Shown piece after piece: positions 1 to 6,353 of a stretch of DNA of 64,000 nt. The stretch's first letter is position 1. Every line of letters begins with the position of its first letter. The translations under genes and the position numbers were made by a program. The stretch lies in the IMG/VR virus record IMGVR_UViG_3300020057_000001, positions 62,001 through 126,000 of that record, one strand, 5' to 3'. The notes beneath the pieces are model-generated. The model ran no database searches. It was not told the DNA's origin and was given only the letters and a program-made list of their open reading frames with translations. The stretch comes from a virus.

Positions 1-88
1 GAGAAGGTTTTTTTACCTTCTTAGGCTTCTCTACTTCTTCTATTATCCCAGTTGCTCTATAAGTACCTAAACTAATTATCTTTGTCAT
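1..88 (-). CDS. Hypothetical protein, N-terminal part only
   Basis: The first 29 codons of a minus-strand gene that runs off the left edge. The ATG at 88 has an AGGAG ribosome site 6 bases upstream, and the peptide begins MTKIISLGTYRATG and becomes rich in lysine and glutamate. A sigma-28-like promoter (122-148) lies 33 bp upstream, so this is probably the first gene of a unit continuing outside the window. Too little is visible for a function. Confidence 0.6.
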   Translation of the reverse strand, partial: MTKIISLGTYRATGIIEEVEKPKKVKKPS

Positions 89-121
89 GCAATCTCCTGC
101 TTGTTTCAAACTCTACCTATG

Positions 122-148
122 GTTTCGGACGTGTCCGTTCAGACTTTA
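122..148 (-). promoter_or_regulatory. Sigma-28-like promoter F
   Basis: On the minus strand this reads TAAAGTCT-N11-TCCGAAAC, close to the FliA consensus TAAAGTTT-N11-GCCGATAA with the exact 11-base spacing. A CGGAC-GT-GTCCG dyad lies in the spacer and the -10-like box, suggesting an operator. It sits 33 bp before the ATG at 88. It is one of seven such elements in the window. Confidence 0.6.
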
Positions 149-162
149 GCATTATTTTCAGT

Positions 163-501
163 TTACTGAAAAAAAGCTAGCGGATGTGTCCATGAGTATT
201 CCTGTGCCCATTCTCGTGGCGTTAACGGTCTAGTAGTCCAAGAGAGATTTGAAAACTGCGCACCAAGCAATTCTGGCAAGACTTGGGTGACCATCTGCGT
301 GCGCTCGGTGCTGTGTTTGTGTGTGAATGCGGTGCTCACAATCGACAATTCGGCAAAGCCATCAGTCAGGCCGTTTGCGCTATGGATTACGATTTTTACA
401 AGAGGGTCGCTCCAGTACGTAGACAACACCTTTCTAAGATGTTCTTCCAATTGACCTATTACCACTTCTGTTGCCGATACGTCGTTGAAAAGCTCAGTCA
501 T
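163..501 (-). CDS. BolA/IbaG-like protein
   Basis: 112 aa with a GGGAG ribosome site; its start overlaps the end of the upstream gene by 8 bp. The pattern resembles the BolA/IbaG family: an N-terminal helix (VVIGQLEEHLRKVL), a beta hairpin with the block AELSIVSTAF near residues 50-60, a helix, and a C-terminal LTPREWAQEY that matches the family's TP-x-EW motif. BolA proteins have a KH-like fold and work with monothiol glutaredoxins in iron-sulfur handling, or bind DNA. The conserved histidine of the usual RHR block is absent (ERT here), so a glutaredoxin/cluster role is doubtful. Assignment rests on motif resemblance only. Confidence 0.5.
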   Translation of the reverse strand: MTELFNDVSATEVVIGQLEEHLRKVLSTYWSDPLVKIVIHSANGLTDGFAELSIVSTAFTHKHSTERTQMVTQVLPELLGAQFSNLSWTTRPLTPREWAQEYSWTHPLAFFQ

Positions 502-706
502 TCGACTCCCAGAGTTGTTCCATGCGCTCGGTTAATCTTACGACTTCCCGCGCAGTGTCCGTTCTAAATTCTGTAGAAAACCAGTTAGTAGGGGCTTCGT
601 TCAAGAAGCGAAGCAGAGCCGCACGCTGCCGCGCCGTGTGTAGGTATTCCGAGGGTATGTATTCCGTCAAGATGCCTGATAAACTCGACGGGTAGTGATG
701 CGTCAT
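494..706 (-). CDS. Hypothetical protein, 70 aa
   Basis: A 70 aa protein with a good ribosome site (GGAG, 5 bases before ATG). The ATG overlaps the upstream stop as ATGA, and its end overlaps the BolA-like gene, so three genes appear translationally coupled. The C-terminal half is helical and charged (DTAREVVRLTERMEQLWES). No family recognised. Confidence 0.65.
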   Translation of the reverse strand: MTHHYPSSLSGILTEYIPSEYLHTARQRAALLRFLNEAPTNWFSTEFRTDTAREVVRLTERMEQLWESND

Positions 707-1104
707 TCTTTCTCCTTCATTAGGTAGTCTAGATAATCTTCTTGCCCTGCCGCAATATACGCTAGCGTCTCATAAGGAATTGATGCGTAAGCCTGTTCGT
801 GCGACATGCCCTTCATGCGGTTTTTAATATAGTACGAAAGATAGGAACTGTAAAACTTAAGCCAGCCAATTTCTCGCACCTGCAAGCAGTGAACATTTTC
901 GTGGGCGCGCACCTTGGGGTCAATCTCTACCTCAAAGAAAAACACGATAGGGTAAAGTACGAACCCGCTCGGTATTTTCTTACTGCTAGTGGGTAGATGT
1001 ACAAACACCGAGCACGCTTCTCCTTTTAGTGGAGGCAGAAATTTTAGCTCAACCATTGAAAGGTTAAGCCACAGTAACAACGCTATTAGTATCCACCGCT
1101 TCAT
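703..1104 (-). CDS. Membrane-anchored HExxH zincin-like protein
   Basis: 133 aa. The ATG at 1104 is preferred because GGAG lies 4 bases upstream; a longer TTG-initiated frame exists but has no ribosome site. Residues 4-17 form a hydrophobic anchor or signal peptide. HENVH at 68-72 matches HExxH, followed by LQVREIG and, about 40 residues later, IPYETLAY whose glutamate (112) could be the third zinc ligand. This HE-x-x-H...Y-E-x-x-A layout is seen in small phage and bacterial zincin-like proteins. The position after the anchor places the catalytic domain outside the cytoplasm, where a lysis or envelope role is possible. Substrate unknown. Confidence 0.55.
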   Translation of the reverse strand: MKRWILIALLLWLNLSMVELKFLPPLKGEACSVFVHLPTSSKKIPSGFVLYPIVFFFEVEIDPKVRAHENVHCLQVREIGWLKFYSSYLSYYIKNRMKGMSHEQAYASIPYETLAYIAAGQEDYLDYLMKEKE

Positions 1105-1118
1105 AGTACTCCAAGTCC

Positions 1119-1433
1119 TTAACAATATTCCGTGGAATCGTCTTCGTCCGTAGGGGTGGGTGCAAGAGGTTCAAAGAATTTTGCTGGGTTTGCCGTGCCG
1201 TGTACCTGTTTTAAGTTGGTGACGTCTAAGTTGATACCAAGCGGCACGCGGTCGCCTTTCATATTGCAGCACGCAATTCCCGTCACGTGTGCGCCCGAAG
1301 AAACCGATGTAGTTTTAAAAATTTTAAAGACTAAACGGCTACGTCCCATTTCATGAGTGGCGTAGAACACCTGGGTAGTTTTAGGGTTTTGGAGCTGTAT
1401 GCGGGCGTGTGTGAAACATTCTGTCAAGTTCAT
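1119..1433 (-). CDS. Hypothetical protein, 104 aa
   Basis: Starts at ATG 1433 with an AGGAGA ribosome site, 35 bp downstream of sigma-28-like promoter A (1469-1494). It is therefore likely the first gene of the small-gene operon running leftward. Centre is beta-rich, with paired cysteines (GIACCNMKGDRVPLGINLD); the tail is acidic and proline-rich (PTPTDEDDSTEYC). No family recognised. Confidence 0.65.
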   Translation of the reverse strand: MNLTECFTHARIQLQNPKTTQVFYATHEMGRSRLVFKIFKTTSVSSGAHVTGIACCNMKGDRVPLGINLDVTNLKQVHGTANPAKFFEPLAPTPTDEDDSTEYC

Positions 1434-1468
1434 AAAAATCTCCTACGTGCGAACTAAGTCTACATTAG

Positions 1469-1494
1469 TTATCGGCAGGAATTTTCAAACTTGA
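1469..1494 (-). promoter_or_regulatory. Sigma-28-like promoter A
   Basis: Minus strand TCAAGTTT-N10-GCCGATAA. The -10-like half is a perfect match to the FliA consensus and the -35-like half differs in one base; the spacer is one base short. It lies 35 bp upstream of the ATG at 1433. Confidence 0.65.
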
Positions 1495-1500
1495 GGAAAA

Positions 1501-1659
1501 TTATTTCTTTTCTTCTTTATTTCTGTACTTGAGAAAAGTCTCGTTTTGTTTCGCCCAGATAGCGTGGAAGGCTGTAAGTTCTAGCTCTTTTACGCGCTTG
1601 TCGAGTTCTTTAATAATTTCAAGCAGGTCTTTAACGGTAGGCTTGGCGGGCAACTTCAC
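1501..1659 (-). CDS. Small charged helical protein, 52 aa
   Basis: A GTG-initiated 52-codon gene with a strong AAGGAG ribosome site 5 bases upstream. The protein (starts MKLPAKPTVKDLLEIIKEL, ends RNKEEKK) is a lysine/glutamate-rich amphipathic helix with heptad spacing, probably a small coiled-coil. It lies between thyX upstream and promoter A downstream. Function unknown. Confidence 0.6.
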   Translation of the reverse strand: MKLPAKPTVKDLLEIIKELDKRVKELELTAFHAIWAKQNETFLKYRNKEEKK

Positions 1660-1714
1660 GATAACTCCTTAAGAAGATCAAGATGGACCTATATTGGGAA
1701 AGACTGGTAGGGAG

Positions 1715-2365
1715 CTAAAGCCATTTTTTGGCTTGCCCGATAGCCGGAAACTGTTCACAAAAAACGTGTTGTATAGCCAAAGCGATATCTCTGTGTTCTT
1801 TTTGCGTTGAGACATCGGTCCTAAGGTCGAGGTAGTGTATCCAGTTGCGGAGGTTGTTTGTCATGTAAAGAGTTGTAGAGGTACCTAAAGGAAGGAGAAA
1901 ACGCGCTTGCTCTTTAGCAATGTTTTTATCTAACGCCTCTTGGTAAAGCCTAGTGCTTAAGCTCTGAACTTGAATTTGCGCGTCCAGAAACCACGCAAGG
2001 TCTTCTTCGGACATATCATCTAAGGAGTTCTGACGGTTTTTCTTATCTTGCCTGCGGGCAGGGTAAGTCTCAAATTCAGTAACCGCTGCGTAGCGCTGCG
2101 AAAACTCTTGAAACGTTGCAGACCTATGCCGAAGAATTTGTGCAGCTATGGCGCGTGAAGTAGTGATCTCCACTGTCATGTAAGCGTGTTCAAAGACAGA
2201 CCAGTGGCTGTGCTCTATGCAGTAGTTCAAAAGTTTAGAGGCTGTTTCGTTGTTCATCTGGTTCGAGGGGTTAGACACGCGCGCCACGTAAGCTGAAAGC
2301 TGCTCTGCTGACATATGCTCTAGGTCACCCACGCCCTTGGTCACCGATACTAGTTTCACTTTCAA
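1715..2365 (-). CDS. thyX: Flavin-dependent thymidylate synthase
   Basis: 216 aa, the usual size for ThyX. It converts dUMP to dTMP using methylene-tetrahydrofolate, FAD and NADPH. The family signature RHR-x7-S is at residues 79-89 (RHRSATFQEFS), followed by a second arginine (R91). Start is TTG at 2365 just after the upstream stop; the ribosome site is weak (GAGAT). With the phage dCMP deaminase, class II ribonucleotide reductase and dNMP kinase elsewhere in the window it completes a route to dTTP that does not depend on host ThyA. Confidence 0.93.
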   Translation of the reverse strand: MKVKLVSVTKGVGDLEHMSAEQLSAYVARVSNPSNQMNNETASKLLNYCIEHSHWSVFEHAYMTVEITTSRAIAAQILRHRSATFQEFSQRYAAVTEFETYPARRQDKKNRQNSLDDMSEEDLAWFLDAQIQVQSLSTRLYQEALDKNIAKEQARFLLPLGTSTTLYMTNNLRNWIHYLDLRTDVSTQKEHRDIALAIQHVFCEQFPAIGQAKKWL

Positions 2366-2374
2366 AATATGATC

Positions 2375-3865
2375 TCATTTCTTGCTTTGTTTGGGGAGCG
2401 TGTCCGGCTTTTTAACGTCTTTCAATTCGTTTATTGTTTCATGGTCAGCGTTCTCTAGCGCATTGTTAAACTCGTCGGTCTCATTCTTCGGATCGTAGCT
2501 GTAGTGCCCGATTTTTGAAATATTTACACCGTGGTGATTATTTAAGTGATCGATCACATCATTTGCAGCAGCCCTGTGGGTGCCTGTGACAAGAGACCCA
2601 TTCCCCATCTCACCATCGATCATGAAAGGCGGGATTTTGTTTTCACCTTTTATTTGAGACACGACCATTTGATGCACGTGCGGCCAATCGTGCACGACGT
2701 GGATCGGGTTGAAGTTTTGCGGATAATAAGGTTTCTGTGAGAATTTAGCAATAGTCTGTTTTAAAGCATGCGGTAAGTTGTTTGATTTTATGAGAGGGTT
2801 CTTCGGCGGTTTTGGAATTGCAATCTTTTTGGGAGCTTCAAAATCTGTTCCCGAACTCGATTCATCACGGGGATGCCCAACTTCGATATCTTTGCTGCTC
2901 ACTTTGAAGTGTGCCTCGGGGTGTGCGACGACGATTTCTTCTTCACTTGAATGGACTGGGTTGTGCCCTGGATAAAGTGAATGGCCGCCGGTGTGCAGCA
3001 CGTCTCTTAAGGGGACGTCCTTTTTCATGATGAGGTGGTGAGGGTGATCTTCTGAATCGTGCTCCCCCCGCCCTGTAGCGAAACGCGTAGCCATGTCACG
3101 ACTAAGAGACCAAGAGGACATGTGAGCCGAAGGGATTGTTACGGTTTTGTGGCGGTCCACTTTTGAAGCCTTCCCTACAGTGTAGGGGGACATACCGCCT
3201 TCGAGGTATTTTTCCTCGTCATGGTCTGTTACACCTAGTGAATCTTTCACCCGCTTTGCATAGCTTCCACCCACACCTCTATAGACCGTGATGTGCGGCT
3301 CGCCGTTAATCATTTTCTTGTTAATGTGGCTGTCGTTCATAATCGCTTTCTGTGAAGCAATCATGTGGTTAACGAGGTGAGGGGTTTGGTGCTTATGCTC
3401 GTCTGAGTGGCCCTTGTCACCTCTATGCGTTTCAATGTGTTCAGGCTCCCCCGTGTACATCGCTTTAATAGCCGCAAAATGGCTGGGCTCCACTTTTCTC
3501 TCGTATGAGTTCCAGAAGTCCCCAGATTGCTGCTCACCTTCCTCGGCGCCTCCACCTTGGTAGTTGGGGTGCGCTAAGATGGCTCCTGTGGAAAATTGCT
3601 CGTCAGGCGCGTGGCTCCATGCGTGTCTGAGTTGCTCTCTTGAGAGGTCCGGGTGTAGGTTGCCCGCTAAATTGTACAGTACATCCGATATTTGATCTTT
3701 GGGCGCGTGCTTCAGGTATTTTTCAACGTGACTTGGGGGAATAGGGTGTTCTTGTGCAGCAAGCATTTGAAAACCGCTGTGGTGTCTCAGTTTGTGTGCC
3801 ACTGCGATGGCTTTGTCCCAGTCCTGTGTCTGGGCGTAATGGTCTAAAAGTTGGTAGTCGTTCAT
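2375..3865 (-). CDS. Putative ADP-ribosyltransferase effector
   Basis: 496 aa, several regions. Residues 1-100 are helical with repeat-like segments. Residues 190-315 carry the three parts of the R-S-E class of mono-ADP-ribosyltransferases: YRG with R196, SSWS at 250-253, and the E-x-E pair at 308-310 (SSEEEIVV). Such enzymes transfer ADP-ribose from NAD to protein targets; T4 Alt and ModA are phage examples acting on RNA polymerase. Near 410-440, PPFMIDGE...GTHRAAA resembles a ParB/sulfiredoxin-type fold. The start overlaps the upstream NUDIX-GNAT gene by 4 bp, so they are likely co-made. Packaging into virions is inferred, not shown. Confidence 0.6.
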   Translation of the reverse strand: MNDYQLLDHYAQTQDWDKAIAVAHKLRHHSGFQMLAAQEHPIPPSHVEKYLKHAPKDQISDVLYNLAGNLHPDLSREQLRHAWSHAPDEQFSTGAILAHPNYQGGGAEEGEQQSGDFWNSYERKVEPSHFAAIKAMYTGEPEHIETHRGDKGHSDEHKHQTPHLVNHMIASQKAIMNDSHINKKMINGEPHITVYRGVGGSYAKRVKDSLGVTDHDEEKYLEGGMSPYTVGKASKVDRHKTVTIPSAHMSSWSLSRDMATRFATGRGEHDSEDHPHHLIMKKDVPLRDVLHTGGHSLYPGHNPVHSSEEEIVVAHPEAHFKVSSKDIEVGHPRDESSSGTDFEAPKKIAIPKPPKNPLIKSNNLPHALKQTIAKFSQKPYYPQNFNPIHVVHDWPHVHQMVVSQIKGENKIPPFMIDGEMGNGSLVTGTHRAAANDVIDHLNNHHGVNISKIGHYSYDPKNETDEFNNALENADHETINELKDVKKPDTLPKQSKK

Positions 3866-6267
3866 TTGGCACCCCTGCGCCCAATCGCATGCGCAACTTC
3901 CCGAGCTTCATCCCAGTCCACGGTCACTTCGTTGTCTGATTTTTTTAGAGAAGGCCCCTTTTGCCTAAACTGCCTAAACTTCCAGAGGTGTTCGGCATCG
4001 TGGCTCGTAGAACCTGCCTCTAATGGAACTCTGAAATGTTCCTCTGCATAGTCGTACATTGCCGACGCAACCCCTTTACGCTGGTGCTGAGGAAACACCT
4101 CTGTCTCGTAAGACATAATGTGGTCGGTGGGCTTTTTAGAAAAAATAGGCACGCCCTCTGCGTCTTCGTTATTGTCCCAATCATGGTAACCTATGCTTGC
4201 AAATCCCGCATGGTTTCCTTGCTTATCGTGGGCATTAACGTAGATGCCGCCGTGTGGGGAAGTTGTGTGAGAGAGCGTGTAACCCTCTTTTTGCCAATCC
4301 CCATTTTCACCTTTGCCCAAAGCAGCGACCCCCACTTGCCCAGCACTCTTTTTTATCTCTGGCTGCGGTTCTAGCAGCGCATTCTTTTCAGGAAGTTGTG
4401 TAGTTTGGTGTGCGGTTTTCAACGAGCGTAGCACTGACGCGTATTTTGCAGCGGCATGCAAGACACTCGTCTCGTTTCCAAACTCTAGCTTAGCCATTGA
4501 GGAGTTTCTAGCAACACCTCCAACGCCCTTTTGCGAACTGTGGTCCGAGTGTCTGATTTTTGGATGGTCAAATGGGAAACGTATGTATCTTGAATTCGTT
4601 GTCTCTGCCTTTTCTTCCCCGTGAGGAATACCTGAATCTTTGAGTTGACTTAAAAAGGCGTCGCATTGCAGGCTGCGTGTCTTCTGAGACGCAATCGCAA
4701 AACCTTGTTTTTCAAATTCGTCAGGTTGGAGCCCTTGGATGTACGCATGAGCGGAAGGAAGATCAGGAAAGCTTTCGGTGACCCCCTTTTTATTAGAAAC
4801 TTTCACGGGTTTGTTTACGTGCTCCTCGAGCCAAATACTACGGGAGACGCCCAAAGGACGGTCCGCCGGTGTGAGCGGAACGTGAGTAATATGCAAAGGC
4901 TTACCCAAAAGTGCGTCTTTTTTGTGCGGGTGGCTGTTCCTCACGGAATAGTAATTTGACATTGCGCGAAGTTTTTGCAAGCCCGTGCCTGCTTTGTTCA
5001 AATCTTTCGCCCAAACAATCGGAGGTTTTAGTGGGTCGCCCTGCACAACTTTTCGCGTTTTCCCGTCCATCGTAGGCTCTGGTAAATCTTTCGCATTTAA
5101 TTTAGACCAAACCCGTTTCGCTGCGTTTGACGTTTTGCCGGTATCTGACGCAAGGCCGCCGTAATGATCTGCTAACTTTTGATAAACTTTTTGTCCTAGA
5201 CCCTTACCCCTGTGAGGCTTGTCTATGAAGGAATGAGACATATGCATCCCATCGTGGCTTTTGTCGTGAAATTCCGAGTGGTCGACTAAAAATTTCCCAA
5301 CCGTTTTGTTTTCGTGATGTAATTCCCAGTAGTGTCTTTTGGAAGTCCCCCGCTCTCCTGGTTCAGTCCAGTTTCTGTGATGGAGTGTATACCCGTTCCC
5401 AATTTCATGCATCGTGAGCCCTTGAGCGTCTTCAGCTTTGTTGAGCTTCTCGCCGTTCATTTTGGGAAACATTTTCAGTATCAGATTGTGTTTTGCAGCG
5501 ACGTGAAGGTTTTCTAGGATTTCTTTCGGTAAACGCGCATTCACACTAAACCACTTAAAGCCTAGAGCTTCCTTGTCAGGGTCGTTTTCGTTTGTTATTT
5601 TTTGCGGGACTTTCTCTAGTTCAACTAAAAACGCCTTGACCACTTTGCCGTTAGGTGTTTTGCACCTCAATTTAGCGTCTGTAATTTCAGCTAAGTCTTG
5701 TATGCCTGTCTCTTCCCTAAATTCCCTTATTGCGCCTTTTTCAAAATCTTCGCCGTTTTCGACGTGTCCGCCAGGAAAGGTCCACTTTTTATTGTCGTTT
5801 CTTTTCATCATGAGAAGCTTATTATCCGCTTTCACTGCAAGACACGCCACGCGGTTACTTTCCGATTTCCACAGGCGGGTAGACTTCTTGACAGGCTCCG
5901 TCGAGTAATCCTCAATTTCGCTTTGATGGACACGTTCAGGGTGACCGCCTAAAGTGTAGAAATTACCGCCGCCTTCTTGGAGACTTTTTCCATTGTCTAC
6001 GATTTGAAGCACTGGATACCACAAGCCCTTGTACTTCGCTGTGTGCCCTTTGGGAGCCTTGTTTGCATTTGCTTTAGCTCGTGCAATTGCGTCTGCAAGG
6101 CTTTTTGCAAGTGCCGGATAAGACTTTGTTAACTGCGTGGCAGTGCTCATTGCGCTTTTTGCGAGACGGCTATCGCCGAGCTTAAGAGCCTCCTCTGCAA
6201 TTTTGAGGGCTTCGCTAAAAGCTTTTAAAGCGTTTTGTTGAATTTGGGTAAGTGGTTGTTTTTGCAT
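3862..6267 (-). CDS. NUDIX-GNAT-GNAT multidomain protein
   Basis: 801 aa from the ATG at 6267, chosen because GAGGGG lies just upstream; the longer reading has no ribosome site. Domains: N-terminal alanine/lysine-rich helix (1-75); NUDIX hydrolase with a complete box at 167-189 (G-x5-E-x7-REFREETGI); a GNAT acetyltransferase with acetyl-CoA loop RGKGLG at 353-358; a long unassigned middle; and a second GNAT with QRKGVA near 729. Short KKS-type linkers separate parts. NUDIX enzymes cleave nucleoside diphosphates linked to other groups and GNATs acetylate amines, so this resembles a multi-enzyme effector. It forms a pair with the ADP-ribosyltransferase gene. Confidence 0.75.
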   Translation of the reverse strand: MQKQPLTQIQQNALKAFSEALKIAEEALKLGDSRLAKSAMSTATQLTKSYPALAKSLADAIARAKANANKAPKGHTAKYKGLWYPVLQIVDNGKSLQEGGGNFYTLGGHPERVHQSEIEDYSTEPVKKSTRLWKSESNRVACLAVKADNKLLMMKRNDNKKWTFPGGHVENGEDFEKGAIREFREETGIQDLAEITDAKLRCKTPNGKVVKAFLVELEKVPQKITNENDPDKEALGFKWFSVNARLPKEILENLHVAAKHNLILKMFPKMNGEKLNKAEDAQGLTMHEIGNGYTLHHRNWTEPGERGTSKRHYWELHHENKTVGKFLVDHSEFHDKSHDGMHMSHSFIDKPHRGKGLGQKVYQKLADHYGGLASDTGKTSNAAKRVWSKLNAKDLPEPTMDGKTRKVVQGDPLKPPIVWAKDLNKAGTGLQKLRAMSNYYSVRNSHPHKKDALLGKPLHITHVPLTPADRPLGVSRSIWLEEHVNKPVKVSNKKGVTESFPDLPSAHAYIQGLQPDEFEKQGFAIASQKTRSLQCDAFLSQLKDSGIPHGEEKAETTNSRYIRFPFDHPKIRHSDHSSQKGVGGVARNSSMAKLEFGNETSVLHAAAKYASVLRSLKTAHQTTQLPEKNALLEPQPEIKKSAGQVGVAALGKGENGDWQKEGYTLSHTTSPHGGIYVNAHDKQGNHAGFASIGYHDWDNNEDAEGVPIFSKKPTDHIMSYETEVFPQHQRKGVASAMYDYAEEHFRVPLEAGSTSHDAEHLWKFRQFRQKGPSLKKSDNEVTVDWDEAREVAHAIGRRGAK

Positions 6268-6295
6268 AGGCCCCTCAAAAAGGTGTATAATCAAC

Positions 6296-6324
6296 ATTTT
6301 ATCGCAACAGGTCGTAAAATACAA
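6296..6324 (-). promoter_or_regulatory. Sigma-70-like promoter for the NUDIX-GNAT unit
   Basis: Minus strand TTGTAT-N17-TAAAAT, 28 bp upstream of the ATG at 6267. Its -35 overlaps the TAAAAT box of the divergent fibre promoter at 6315-6320, so the two promoters may compete. Confidence 0.45.
6315..6320 (+). promoter_or_regulatory. GTAAAAT box before fibre gene 1
   Basis: TAAAAT preceded by CG, 34 bp upstream of the ATG at 6354, with no recognisable -35. It belongs to a set of similar boxes before plus-strand units. Confidence 0.45.
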
Positions 6325-6353
6325 CTGACAAACTAAGCTTGAGGGGCAAAACA

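Noticed and set aside
283-567. 94-codon plus-strand frame
   Set aside because: It is opposite two overlapping minus genes with good ribosome sites, and its cysteine-rich product shows no motif.
1105-1125. TTG start at 1125 for the zincin-like gene
   Set aside because: It has no ribosome site; GGAG is placed 4 bases before ATG 1104.
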